Assembly (NCBI RefSeq): GCF_004798865.1
Contig: NW_025335268.1
Coordinates: forward strand, 54,243,922-54,307,921
Length of the DNA stretch: 64,000 nt
DNA from: Varanus komodoensis
Lineage: Eukaryota > Chordata > Lepidosauria > Squamata > Varanidae
Direction of reading: 5' to 3'
Positions 47,701 to 60,300 of the stretch are shown here, in pieces (position 1 is the first letter of the stretch; every line of letters starts with the position of its first letter). A program made the position numbers and the translations under genes. The notes under the pieces were generated by a model, which was given only the letters and a program-made list of their open reading frames with translations, ran no database searches and was not told the origin of the DNA.

Positions 47701-49140
47701 TGTAATCCCTACATGTGAATTATCAAAGGATTGCTTTTAACTTCCATGATTAATAACAGCTGTAAAAACCAGCCTGTGAGGAAAGACAAAACAGGAACAA
47801 ATAATCCAGTGATAATAACGAAAGATCTTCAGTTCCTTGCTGTGAAAATTAAAACTTAAGCTATATCCTGGTCATGTAATATAACAGGGCATTCAATATT
47901 TATATTGTCCAAGAAGCCACCAAAAGAGTTCAGTTCAAATGTGGGAGGCAAAGGATAAAAAACACTGCAGGCTCTGGCACAGAAGAAGGGAACAGACACC
48001 CAGTCAAGCTGGGAAGAAACTTTTTGAGCCAGCATATTGAAAAAATGTCACTGAAATGTGGCAGCTATTCTGATTTATAGAGAGGACCAGAACCCAGAAG
48101 ATTAATTTGGTCGTATAAATACAAAAGTAAGGAAACTTACAAAGCTGAAATATTTAAACTTTCACTGACCCAACATTGCTTCATACAGCACATCTCTTTA
48201 AGAAAGTAGAATCGGTTTTAGCCCATCTGTTAATCCTGTGGGCTATCAATGTTGTTCTAAAATAATAGTAATTTGCAAGCACACCCTGGTTCTAGTGTAG
48301 GGTTGTGTGAGGTGTCTAATATTTGGGGACAGGTTCACTGTGTTTATTTTCACACCTGGAATCTGAATTTGTTAGCCTGAATCGACAGCAGCACGGATGG
48401 GGGGGGGGGCTTTTCTTGGTGAGATTCCAAACAGCTGGCTGGCTGGTGACTTTAGTCAAGACCACTGTGTGAGAGAAGGGGTTAAATCCACCATTCCCCA
48501 CCCTTTCTGGTATCCATGTTGCTCAAGGACTTCTGGGATACTATTTTCACCTTAAACTATGCATATTCCTGCAATTAACATTGAGTCTACTTTGGCCCTG
48601 ACTTAGTAGGGCAGCTTGTTATGTGCCTAAGTTCATTCCTCAACCTTTTTGAAATGTCCACCTAAAATGAGATTCTGGCCTTTGCTGCAGGGAGAGCTCT
48701 CTCTCTCTCTCTCTCTCTCTCCCCCCCCCCTTTCTTTCTCAGAGCTGAAAGGAAGATTGCCTTGGTCTAATTACTTGGAAAATGTTCAAAGTGACAGTCG
48801 CAAACTTGGTAGCAGGAGATGAGGGACTGCCTTTTAAGGAATAACAGCAAACAAAACTTAAAAGTAAACTAAAAGTGAGGCTGTTCATGAGGTAAACTGA
48901 AATTCCATTCTCAGATTGTGAATTTAGAAGCCAATTTTGCAGTGGCTCATTTTGGACAAACATTAGCCAAAATATTTTGTTCTTGGGCTCTAATGTCACT
49001 ATTCCACATCTGATATAGATGAAGACTCAGGAATTTGAAGTGGAGGCCTGTTTCTGCACTTGTAAACTGGTGCTGCCAAATGGGTATTGTTAAATACTTG
49101 ACTATCTAGGCATTTTTGTGCACAAATTTGCTTAATATTT
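44800..49140. other. Interval between CALHM6 and DSE, left part, no gene recognised
   Basis: I see no exon. It contains half copies of the palindromic repeat at about 46345-46430 ('atccaaaacatttggagggc') and 47165-47225 ('aaactacagctcccaagct'), a GACA/GAGA tract at 47621-47668 and a (CT)n run ending in C at 48693-48731. Confidence 0.5.
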
Positions 49141-49149
49141 GCATGTGCT

Positions 49150-49445
49150 AGCTGGACAATGAAGAAAGCTTACAGGAAGAAAATTGAGGCATTTGAAAAA
49201 TGGTACTGGAGGAGATCTTTGTGAATACCCTGATCCCACAGAAAAATAAACAAGTGGGTACAAGATCAAATCAAGCCAGAGCTTTTCCTGGAAGCAAAAA
49301 GGATGAAACTATTTTGGGCACATCATGAGAAGGAAGGCTCCCTGGAGAAGACAATAATGCAAGTTGAAGACAGAAGAAGAAAAGGAAGATTAACTATGAG
49401 ATGGAACAAAGGAAGCCGCAGCAACTTAGCCATAACTCGGAGATG
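49150..49445 (+). mobile_element. RTE/BovB-like LINE ORF2 C-terminal fragment
   Basis: In mixed frames the text encodes the well-known end of an RTE-type ORF2: AFEKWYWRRS, INKWVQDQIKPELFLEAKRM, then the SLEKTIMQVEDRRRKGR segment before MRWNKGS. Internal stops and frame changes make it a dead, fairly old fragment. RTE/BovB is my best guess; other clades share this C-terminal pattern. Confidence 0.6.
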
Positions 49446-50427
49446 TTATGAACTGTTGTATTATTTGTTTTATTTGTAGTGCCTTTTTCTAATTACAATT
49501 TCTTCAGCTCCTCCTACTGATATTTGGAAATAATTTTATGTTGCTTTCATGCTGTTTTTATTGTATTTTGTTTTATGAGTTGTTGTGAATTTCCCAAAAA
49601 TCTTCAGTATAGTGGTGATGGTAGCAATAGTGACAGTGATATGCCAGCTAGTTTCCAAATGCGAAAGCTCCCCTTTCTCCCTTCCTAAAGTTCTCCTTCC
49701 AGATCTGCAACTCCAGACTTATTCTGGGGAGGCCTTACAGTTCTGTCTAGCGCACACTCAGTGCTGTTCCCTCCCACTTTTTCTTGAGGTTCTTCTCTCT
49801 TTGTTCAGGCGAGAGATCTGGAGGATGCTGAAATCAAACTGAGTGCAAGAACAGCCAGTAAAACCATGATGAACTGACTTGCGTGCAGAACATCTGTATC
49901 TAAGGACGTCTGCAGATGCACCATGGAGGCCACGATTTGACGCACAACGGATGCTGTGATCTCTGAGCCTGCAGATTCACCTTGGACGCCATGATTTTGA
50001 CGACAGACTCCAATGCCCCTGGGAAATTCATCTGTTTCTGGGTATAGTGCATGAAGGAAAAATGGATATTGCTCGAGGCACTGTGGGGCAGCATGGCAGC
50101 TTTGGCTTCCCTTGCCATGCAGTGGATCGGCAGTGCTCTGCTGCTTTCTTGTCTTGCCTTTGGCTTCTGGCTGCCACTGACACATCTGGGGCACAGAGTA
50201 AAAGACCCAGAAGCTGGGTCCCGACTCACTCACTTAGCGACACCCCTGCTGCCAAAATCACCCTGCTGAGCGCCAAAAGACGAGTGCGCTCAGCACTTTC
50301 ATAAGGTGCGCACCAGTGATGCTGCCACTAACAGAGAGGCACCTTGTTGGAGCCCTGCTTGAAGGACTGCCTGACATGGTATTTACCTACACAGCATCAA
50401 GATTTTCAAAGGACCCTAAAGTAAGGC

Positions 50428-50860
50428 AGGTGGTTACAAGGGAGAGACCTTCTCAGTGGTGGCACACAACTTGCAGAACACTCGCCAGAGAGATGCCACT
50501 GCTGTGCCAACTTCCTCGCTGGTTCTCTGAGAGGCCAGCAAACAAGTGGTAGCAAGGAGGAGAGAGCAGATGAGGCACAACAGCAGCTGCTGAGGAACTG
50601 GTCACCCTGAGGAAGGGGACCCATGGAGGGTATGGGGCTTCAAAGGCTGCTGCTGATCCTGCCTACTGGTTGCAGTTTTGGCAGCAAAACCCACATTGCC
50701 CTGAACTTTTCAGGTGCCTTCTCAACCTGCTGTTTTGTTCTACATCCATAAAATTGTGGCCTTTATCTTTTGCATTTCCAATTTAATTATTAGATAGTTT
50801 TTGTACTCCACTTGGAAAATGGGTTTGAACGGCTGCATAAAATATTTATAATACCTAAAT
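50428..50860 (+). repeat. L2-like LINE 3' region, degraded
   Basis: 'gggagagaccttctcagtgg' followed by 'ttgcagaacactcgccagag' matches the conserved 'gagaggccttctcggtggtg' part of this LINE. An AT-rich stretch and 'ctccacttggaaaatgggt' plus 'gctgcataaaatatttat' form the tail. Confidence 0.5.
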
Positions 50861-51749
50861 ACGACATAAGCCAGGTGTGGGGTGGGGGTGGCACATGGCT
50901 TACCCTGAGTAATGGCCTTGGGTTCCCTTTTAAAAGAACTGCTGTCATTTCAACTCTTTGGGTTCTGACCAACATGTTAAGTAGAGCCATTCTATGTGTA
51001 TCATAAAAGTCATGGGTGGAAAATCATCTGAAAGTGCCTCAGATGCTATTTATAACACAAATGGAAAAGACTCCACCCTCTCTTTGGAACTGGCTGATGG
51101 ACCGCAACAAATGGAGCATTTAGAGCCGACAACTTGTCAGTCTGTCTTTCCTGACATGTTTAGAGAAATTTGTGTATGTAATGTTTAACTACATGAAAAA
51201 AGAGCACTAACAGAAGCATTCCTGGGCAGGAAAGTATTGCACATTCACCAAGTTGAAGGAAATTAGCAGCAGCAGCTAATTGGTCCATTCCAAGGTAGCT
51301 TTTATTTTCCAGAGTATATTTTTAGGAAGTAGCAACTTAATCAGGAAGCTCCCGTTTTTCAAGGGAACTGAGGGGTGACTAGACATTATCACAAACGTTT
51401 CAGCGCACTTCACATAGGGTCAGCGGGATGCTTAAGCTTACCTATTAGCACACAAGGCTACGTGTACACAACAAAATCCTCCCCACTGAATCTCTCTCTT
51501 TTTTTAAAGATTTAGGAAAATGAACACGATGTCCCAGGGAGCAAGCGACCAGAGCGGGCGAACAGGGAGAGCAAACAGGAGTTTGGTGGAGGAGGTACCG
51601 AACATTTTTTCTCCCTGTTTCTCTTCTTTATTTCACCTTAATTTCCCACCCCTGTGTGCACATGAACACGCACACACAAGCACACACACTTGTGTTCTTC
51701 CTTATAACACACTCCCATTTACTAGGACTGTGTTGTTTGTTGCTAACCT

Positions 51750-52750
51750 TTAGTGAAGATATTCAAAAGCACCAGTTGTCACAACAGTTGCCCCAAAGAC
51801 AGAATCACTAAGGTTGCCCAAACAATGGACCAAGGAGACTCCACAGTGGTGGCCTGCAACAACAGCAACAGCTGCACACTAGTAGCTCTGCTACAGGAAA
51901 AGGTGAGAGCACTGGAGCAGCGAGTGTCCACCCTCCGGACAAAAGAAAATGAAGAGTTTCTAGACAAAGTAGAGGAGCTGCAACAGGTCAGTGTAGTCCA
52001 GAAGCAAGAAGAGCTTCAGCAAGCTGAGGCAGCAGAAGAGAACCCTGAGGGAAGGGGAGGAAACTTGCTGGAACAGGGTGACAGATAGATGCAGGAGGCC
52101 TAGCGAACACGCTCCACCAGTGGCAGCGGTGCAACTCTTGAACCGCTTTCACTTACTTAAGGGAAGTGTGAGAAATCTACTGTGAAAGAACTACATGACA
52201 CATTGTGTAACTGAAAAAGAGACAAAAGGACAATCAAGAAAGGAAAAGATTACCAAAGTTTGCAACAAAAGAAGAGTGCTAGTTGTGGGAGATTCCTTCC
52301 TGTGTGGGATGGAAAAATATGTGTTGTGATGACCCACAGCATCGCCAAATATGCTGTCTCCCTGGTGCCAAGATTATAGATATAACCAACAAGTTCACAC
52401 AATTTGTAAAACCCACTGACAAATACTCCCTTCCTTCACTTTCATGTGGGAACAACACTGCCGTAAGAAGCTTCATGGAAATAACATCAGACTTCAAAGA
52501 TCTAGGGAGGAAAACAAATAACACTGGGGGCCAGATAGTTTCCTCAAACCTACCAGTACACAGAAGACAAACTGTTAGGGAAAGAAAAATCTTTCAAGTG
52601 AATGACTGGCTATGATGACGGTGCCATAAAGAGAGATTTGGATTCTGGGACCACAAGCTAAGCTTCCTGGAAGATGGACTAAGGGCAAATGATGGGCTGC
52701 ACCTGTCTATACATGCTAGGCCTGCCTTCTCGGACATGGTGTTCTAAAGG
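51750..52750 (+). mobile_element. CR1/L2-clade LINE ORF1 with GDSL-esterase domain, degraded
   Basis: The first open part (to 52088) encodes a coiled coil (LLQEKVRALEQRVSTLRTK). After a stop and short gap, 52277-52615 encodes an SGNH/GDSL-type esterase segment: VVGDSFLCG (block I serine), QICCLPGAKIIDITNKF, PSLSCGNNTAV (block III), GGQIVSSNLPVHRRQT and KIFQVNDWL. After another stop it continues FGFWDHKLSFLEDGLRANDG and LHLS, the block V region. This order is typical of CR1-group ORF1 proteins. At least two stops and several substitutions make it inactive as a retrotransposon gene. The tail at 53045-53160 may be its 3' end after loss of ORF2. Confidence 0.8.
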
Positions 52751-53044
52751 TACAATCCTGTGCATATTTAGATGGAGGTGAGGGGCAGCCCTACAATTCC
52801 GAGCTGGCTGGGAATGCTGAATTCTAGGACTTGTCTATGCCTAAACATGCAGAGGAGAATCCTTTCAATATAGTCTTCCCTGTGAGAGAGGATGAGTTAA
52901 AAGCTGCTTCTCTTCAATAATTACCATTGGCTGGGAAGCTACTTTAACACCAGAAAACGTGGGAGTCAGTCAGTCTGTCTGTCCTTCCTTTCTAGATTTA
53001 TTCTGCTCTTCACCCAAAAGGATCCAAGAATAGCTTAGATTTTG

Positions 53045-53160
53045 TATTGCAATTGTTGTTTGTATTGTCATCTGTACTTTAGATTGTATTTTTATTGTCT
53101 GTGTTGTTCTGTGTAAACCTCACAGAGGGTTTTGGCTATAGGCCAGTATAGAAATATAAC
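53045..53160 (+). repeat. L2-like LINE 3' tail
   Basis: A T-rich 3' UTR ('gtattgcaattgttgtttgt') leads to 'cacagagggttttggctata' and 'ggccagtatagaaatataac', then an AAC-type tail. It may be the 3' end of the ORF1-bearing element just to the left. Confidence 0.5.
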
Positions 53161-53782
53161 AACAAAAACTGCAACATGGGAGACAGTTCTTTTTCTACAA
53201 TCTTACAATGTAAAAGGTATGATACATTTTTTAAAAAAAATGTGGTGGGGGTGGGGAAAGGGAGATGAAAAGAAAGGAACACAAACAACACACAAACACA
53301 GATTCCCTTTTACTAGAATTCATCCCTGAATGCATACATAATACCAGCTCAGGGAATCTGGCTGTGTGCTGGCTTGAGTTTTATCAATATAAATATTATA
53401 CGAAGTGGAAGAGTTATCCATTCGTCAGTCATTATTTTGATATCATTGTGAGATCTAGATAATCACATATAAAACCAAGCAATATATTATTATTGCAATA
53501 ATCAGGTTATTATTACCCAAGTTTCAAATGGGCTGGATTGCTCCTTTGTGAGGTATGTATATATTTTTGTTTTAATAATTTGAGTGACAAATTGCTATTT
53601 CTTGCTCAAGTCAGTATGTGCTTGCTATGAAAAACTGGCATATATTTTTGTTCACAACCCATCAGTATTTTTTTTTTAGCAAATATAGGATTTAACATCA
53701 TATGAACACAGAGCCTTATAAGAGCATCTGTGATCAACCAGTTTTATTGAACTATAAAATGAAAGCATTTCTCTATCACCAC

Positions 53783-53804
53783 ACACACACACACACACAC
53801 ACGC
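53783..53804. repeat. (CA)n microsatellite
   Basis: A run of about 11 CA units. Confidence 0.95.
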
Positions 53805-53959
53805 AGGCAGTTTGTAAAATCAGTGTGTTTACCCACAAGTTTCCTATGTGGTCAACAAACACATGTGTTGTTCTTTTTAAATAATGAAATCAAGACAGAT
53901 GTGATAGCTGTTACCTACATGGAAGATACTTCTATTTCAGCAATGTGTTCTTTGAGCTT

Positions 53960-54085
53960 AGGGTTGTCTTCTCTAAACAGCCTCCAGATGGATTGGACTG
54001 CAACTTCAGTGACTCTTACACTGGCTAGGCATTCTGGCAGTTGTAGTCCAACCCTCCTGCATGGCTTCCTGTGATCTGCTAAAGG
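53960..54085. repeat. Palindromic MITE-like repeat copy
   Basis: 'cctccagatggattggactg' is inverted as 'cagttgtagtccaaccctcc', with a short loop between. Confidence 0.6.
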
Positions 54086-54089
54086 AAAC

Positions 54090-56540
54090 ATGTTAGTTTC
54101 TATCATAAGATGGTAGAAACTAACTGTTAGTTTCTACCAGTGGTAGATTTTAGGACTCCTGTGGAGATCATCTTAGTGTTTATAATTTAGATTTCAGGAA
54201 TTATTATCCCTGGGGGGGTCTGATGAATATAGCCATGGTATCAGACCACATGAGCAAAAGGACTTGTTGCTTCATATTCTTCAAAACTTTCACAGCATTA
54301 AGATAAGTCTCTCAAGGGGGCAGGAGACCAATACAAAATGAAAATATTTTTTGGTGAGTCACCATCATCTTGTGGAGCCAGGTTGTCTGAAGTTTGCACA
54401 CAACTATTAAAATTTCCATAAGCCAGAGGAGGATGGCCACAGGACCAATAGTAACTTGCAGCCCTTCACCCTAATGTCAAATGGCCACATCAATCAAAAC
54501 TCAAAAGAATTCAGCGTCATGGTGCGAGCAGATGATACTAAGGTTGTATGAATCCTCCAATAGATGGAAGACAGCTACTCTGCCAGTATGCATGTGCTTT
54601 CACCCATGAGCATCTGCAGACAATTAAAAATAAAACAGTACTGGTGATGATGCATAAGGGAAAGAAACTGCTAGGTACTTGTTTGCTCCTGTTTGTTCCT
54701 TGCTGTATTTCCACTGGAAATTTCAGATTTCAGTGCCTTATAATTGAGCATTTTTTCAACTTTAAAAATATCCTTTTTTTTCTATAATGGAAATGAGTCT
54801 TTATTCTTCAGACTGGAAGAGAGTGTGAGATATTCCACGTGAAACAGTTCTAAGTGTTCATAAATACATTCAAGGAAGGCAAACAGTAACGGTTCCCCTT
54901 CCCTTTGTTGCACCAGGAAAACTTGCATTTTAGTAATTGGAACACTGCAAGTGCTAGTGCTGTCATTCATTTTTAAGTCCAAACATCCCCAGAGATTCAA
55001 ATGGGGCAGTACCTTATTTACTCATCTGTGCAATATACATGACTGTTTGCATTTTTACCCTACAGGAGCATGGGAACTTAGGGCCAAGGTCATGTTGTTT
55101 GTGCTCTGCTTCAGACACAACATCCATTTCTGTGGAAATCTACACTGCTCTAATGGCAAGATAGGAAATACCATCCAAATATGCCTCCTTTAAATGCCTG
55201 CTGTTAATGCATCTACATCTGCTTTTCTCTTCTTCTTTTATAATACATAGGAATGCACTGACCTCACTGTTAGAACATGCTCATCTGATAAATCAATCAC
55301 TATCGAGATTGTTCTCTAGAGGTTTTGAGATATCCTAACTGAAAGCATACATTACACTCTAGCACTCTGTATATTTTCAACGTACAAACAGAATCAAGAA
55401 ATGGCATGTAAACATTATTTTTTTTAAACATTATTCAGATAGACTCCTTTTCAGATCTTACTCATTGACCAATGATTGTTTCGCCAATAATTATTTCATA
55501 AATGCTCAGTTCTGTAACTATTAAGGAAGCGTGCACATATTTAATTCTATTTTTCATAAACATGCATAGCATAGCCCTATGCATATCTATTTAAGTTCCA
55601 TGGGATGCAGTCATATCTATCTTTATGGATGCTATACCTTTCTGGCTCTGCTCCCTCCACCAATCAGCTGCTGAATGGGGAACTGTTCTTCCCTGCTAAG
55701 CCCTTTTAGAAGTTCCACACAGAGAAAAACACTTGTCTTGGATCAGCTGCTGATCAAATAGCTTCTCCATCTGCTGTAGAGGTGGATAGTCCAGAAGTTG
55801 CTGCTAAGCCAGATGGGGAAGCAGAACCTTCACAGGCCTTATCAGGCTGGCGGGCCAAAGGCTCCCCATCCTGATGTAGAAAATTAGGGTATCCAATAAC
55901 ATTAAAGAAAAAACTGCAGCAGAGGGGAAAGCAGCAAAGTGCAAGGGATATTGAAACCCTGAGAAAAGAGAGCTGTCATATCGTTCATGGCAATCAGCTT
56001 CAAACAAAGTTGTTCGCATCCATATATACAAATACTTTTGCATAGTCTTGAGAGATTTTTAAAATCATTTTAATTCAATTGGTATAAGTGAGACATTTAT
56101 AATCTGTTTATTTAGCAAAAAGTATTTGGAACTTTTTAAAAAAAAATTCTTCAAGGCATACAAGCCAATTTTCCAGCTGATCCTTACTGTTTAGGATTCC
56201 TGGGATTTAGAAATCAGTCCCATGATTGTTGTGCGCAGGAGTGACACATCCATCAGTTGCAGAAGCAATGTTGTTGCCAGGTATACAGGCAGAGGCAGGG
56301 GCAAGGGCCTCATCTATCTGTAAGTCTCTCCTGAGAAAGACAGGTATTCCCACCCAGATACTAGCCAATCAACATGTACATCACCCCACGTCGCCCACAC
56401 CCAGAAGCGTATCTGCAGGTTCCTCCTTCCTCACACAGATCTCAGTCCTGAGCAGCAGTGTGGTACTGAAGGGGCAGCCTTGGTCACACAGCCGCAATCT
56501 CTTATTGTACCTTCTAATCCTACCTGCCTCTCTCCAACCT
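54090..56540. other. Interval upstream of DSE 3' end, no gene recognised
   Basis: AT-rich DNA with no recognisable exon. A short dispersed motif at about 55570-55612 ('agccctatgcatatctattt') resembles the 'cataggattgca' module common in reptile repeats, also seen near 2430-2475 and 22440-22495. Confidence 0.4.
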
Positions 56541-56542
56541 GT

Positions 56543-56680
56543 TCCAGCTTTCCCCAACCTGCTGCCCTCCAGATATTTTGGACTACAAATTCCATTAGCT
56601 CTAGACAGCATGACCAATAGTCAGTGATGATTCCAAAACATGTGGAAGGCACCAGGATACAGTCTACTAGTGAAGGCTAC
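56543..56680. repeat. Palindromic MITE-like repeat, most complete copy
   Basis: The left arm runs 'ccccaacctgctgccctcca', 'gatattttggactacaaatt', and the right arm 'gattccaaaacatgtgga', 'aggcaccaggatac'. The two arms are approximate inverses around a loop that also has self-complementary words ('tagctctagacagcatgacc'). Similar copies occur about ten times in the window. It has no ORF. Confidence 0.65.
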
Positions 56681-57070
56681 GGCCGTTCAACAATTGACAC
56701 TCCCACGAGCTTTCAGTCAGCCCAGAATGGTGTTCCGCCTCACAAGCCCCACTGCAAGGGGGAAGGCTCCCACATGCTACTGGCCGAGCACGAAGGCAGG
56801 GAGAGCAGCACTTTCTCTTGGTGATGACCGAGGCGAGACGGCAGAGAGCTACGGGGGCAGGAGGCCTTATTTATAGCAGTGCCACTGCTTTCAGGCAGAC
56901 AAATGCTGACATCAAACAAAGGATTTGCAGCCCTCACTGTCACACTTCCTTCATATAACAACATCTGGATTAGCAGAAAGGATGAAAACCACTGGTTAAA
57001 ATTGCCATTTCATGTGTCAACAGCCGGTTTAGATGCTGTTAGAACATTTCCATTCCAGTAGTATATTATT

Positions 57071-57076
57071 TTTATT
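57071..57076 (-). terminator. Candidate DSE poly(A) signal (AATAAA on minus strand)
   Basis: 'tttatt' on plus reads AATAAA on minus, about 325 bp past the DSE stop. Mammalian DSE messages have longer 3' UTRs, so other sites further left may be used. Confidence 0.3.
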
Positions 57077-57399
57077 TTTTCATAGAAGTTAATTAGGAAA
57101 TAATGCCACAAGAGAGTGTTTGCTTTGAAGAAGAAAATTCAATGCCACACACCGAGTTGCGAAACTGACATTCACTCATAGGACAAATCCAGCTTAACCC
57201 GTATGTAGGTGGTACATTTAGAAGTGTTTCCAATGCCCATTAATGTTACTGTTTGTGACTACAAGAATACCATTGTTACACAGCTGTTTCCTGGAATCTG
57301 TCAGAAAAGATGTAACACACACTCCGGCTCTCTTAGGGAATACTTTGCACAGACACATCTCACCACAGAATGGTCCAGTGGCTGCCATGGTCTGCTATG

Positions 57400-60300
57400 T
57401 TAGCACTGCGCCTGGGAACAGGAAGAGTACAGCCACAGCAACACACAGCTGTCAATTAACAAGACTGCATAGAGACATCGCTGGGCATGCAGGCTCTTGG
57501 CTTTGTGGAACCAAGTGAGTTGCATGGCCAGCATGAAGAAGAAAATAGCTATGTTCAGGATAAGGAAGAGTCGGGTGTAGGATGCTGACATGGAGGGAGC
57601 ACTGCTTCGAGCAGTTGCCAACATCTGTGCCAGACCAGATCGGCCTTTGATGGACACACCGTTCTTGTGCCATTTTTGTGTCCCATAGGTAATATCTGCA
57701 AAATCCAAGAGATCTTTCATCTCCTCATCTTCATCCACAGGCAACTCCTTTTGGGCCAACGTCTGTGCCTTTTGCCGCACTTTCCTTTCATTGACTTCGA
57801 TCTGTGCAAAAATGTCAGGGCCAGCATCGACAAACTTATACCCTTTTATCACCTTCCGATTCCTCTTTGCCCTGCCTTGCTGCTGCTGCTGCTGCTGCTG
57901 CTGAGAGATTGCAAATATCCTGTCAATGGCCTCCTCGGTCTGCCTTTTATCGGAAAACCGCAGGAGGCGCTCCGCTGTCTTCCTGAAGCTGTCTGTGTTC
58001 CGCACGCGGGAAAGGATCTGCTTCTCCAGCTGCTGGAAGACAGGCTTGAAATGCTGAAGGCTGTGCTCTACTACCCCACTGTAGTCCCTGACTTCTGATA
58101 CTGGTGCGCTCCGGATGGCAGAGGCCCGGTCGAACAGAACTTTCTGGCGGTCTGCAATAACTTGTGCAAAGACAGAGTGGCTTTTCTCTTCTCCGGTCCA
58201 CAAATAGACAGCGTAGGCATGCTCACTGGTGGTAATGAAAACGTCCAGCCGCTGGGAATCCCCATGGACACTGAAGCTCTGGACGTCTATGGAAGGTCCA
58301 ATGAAGAGGTACACCACTCTGGTGACGGGGCTATGCAGGCGAGTCGTGACGTTCACATAGTTTGTCCCATTGTAGGGGTAACCTCTGGGATACATTCTTG
58401 AGGCAAGGACAGCTTTTTCACTGTAGCCAGTGTCATCCATCCAGTACATCTTGTACACTCCATCCCGTTGCCTAATAAAGGCCCCATGGACATCATCAAT
58501 AACAGTTTCTTCAAAAGGCACATCCACATTGTGGAAGAAGCTGGTCGCTGTCTGCAGTGGACTGTCACCATCGAGATGTATTTGGTCCACTAGCAGCAGA
58601 AGCTGGGGATGTAGAAGGAACAGGTTTCTCTGGAGGCTTTTCAACTTTAGCCCGGGGTTGTAGGCACCCACTCCTTCACCCTTGATGAAGATGATCCCTC
58701 GTCTTTCCATAGCAGCAACCACTCTCCCTTGGCAATCTGCGGCCAAGTCATGCTTATATTTCAACCACTTGGATGAGCAGTCTTCAGTAATTTGCCCCTC
58801 CCATGGATAGAAGCAGCTCTTTGATGTCGCTGGGGAAAACATCAGCACATTGTTTAAAAATGTGTACTTTGGCCCATACAGAGCTTCTGTTATGAAAGGG
58901 ACACCATTGGGGGCAAAAGTAAATGAGTTCTGATCTGGGTGCTCATGGCCGGCATTAAAGTTCCTCCAGCCTTTGATCCAGTCTTTATACTTGTTCTGGT
59001 GAACAATATCATATATTGCACGTCCTCCGAGCTTTCCTGATTTGAAGGAGAGGAAGGATCTGTTGATTTCAGCTGGCAGTGCACTTCCGTATGTTACAAC
59101 GCCCCAGTCCTCAAAATAATGCAGCTTTGGAATCCCGTAGTCTGGTGGAGGTACAAAGCCCAGGCTTGAATCATACCTTTCATAAAAGTAAAAGGGATTC
59201 TGTTATGACCATTGTCGGCATTAATTATTCACCTGTTTTATTATCTCACAAGTAAAATCCTTCTTAAGTGTTAAATATTTAAACCAAGCAATATCCCTGC
59301 CTTTACTGTGGCCTCATTTATGTAGTAGGCAGGGAGTACAGTAGCTCACAATACAGTGGGGGGGGCGGGGGGCGGTGCAGAGTATCTTCCAGCAAGAGGG
59401 GGCACATTCAATTTCAGTGAAACTCTTGGGGGTCACATTCTAATGGTAGGGCAGGGCAAAGGGGTGGGGCCAAAGAAATCAGCATGTTTTAGCTTAAATT
59501 TCTTGCTGCCTTTTGCTAAGCCTTAGGAGAGGACTTCCAGCCTTTCAGAACTGTAAGGAGGAATTATACACAAACTGTGAAACTACCAAGCTATTGGTCC
59601 CTGGGCGACAGGGAGCATGCTTCTCTGACAGAGTTTCTGGATTTGGGTCCTGCCAGACTGAAAACTTCCCCACAAAAGTAACTGAAACCAACATACCCAA
59701 CTTAACACGAAAGTTTTATAGAATCCAACGGTACTTCTTTTTGAGCAGACATTTACAGGGTTACATGGTACAGCTTCAAGCTCTTTTCCTGAGTGAGATC
59801 ACTGGACATAGAATGCATAAGGTACCACCACATGACCCATTGATATAGCACTATCAAGGTGTAAAGCTTATCTCAGAACACAGCACTTAAAGCTTCCCCA
59901 CATCTAACAAGATCCATGTACAAAGAAAACTAAGAGTTCAGCCTAGCCTTTTCCAAACATGCTACATGCTAAATGCAGGCAGGTTGTCCTTTTCTTGTTT
60001 AGACAGATTTTAGGTTGGCCAGAGGCAAAAGAGGACAACGCTTCTAACAAGAAGTCCTCTCTTTCTGCACAGCTGTTAAAGGTGCAGGACCATCCTTGGA
60101 TATTCCAATTTCTCCACACCCCAGTGCATTTTGTTGCTACTAGCAGATGGAAATCTCTGATGGAGGCCTTCCAATTGTTTGCTGTTGTTACGTGCCATCA
60201 AAATGTTGCTGACTTATGGAGGCCCTATAAATGGAGGCCCTCCAAAGTGGTGTTAATTCATGAACAGGATTCAAAAATACAGCAGGGGATCCTGAACAAA

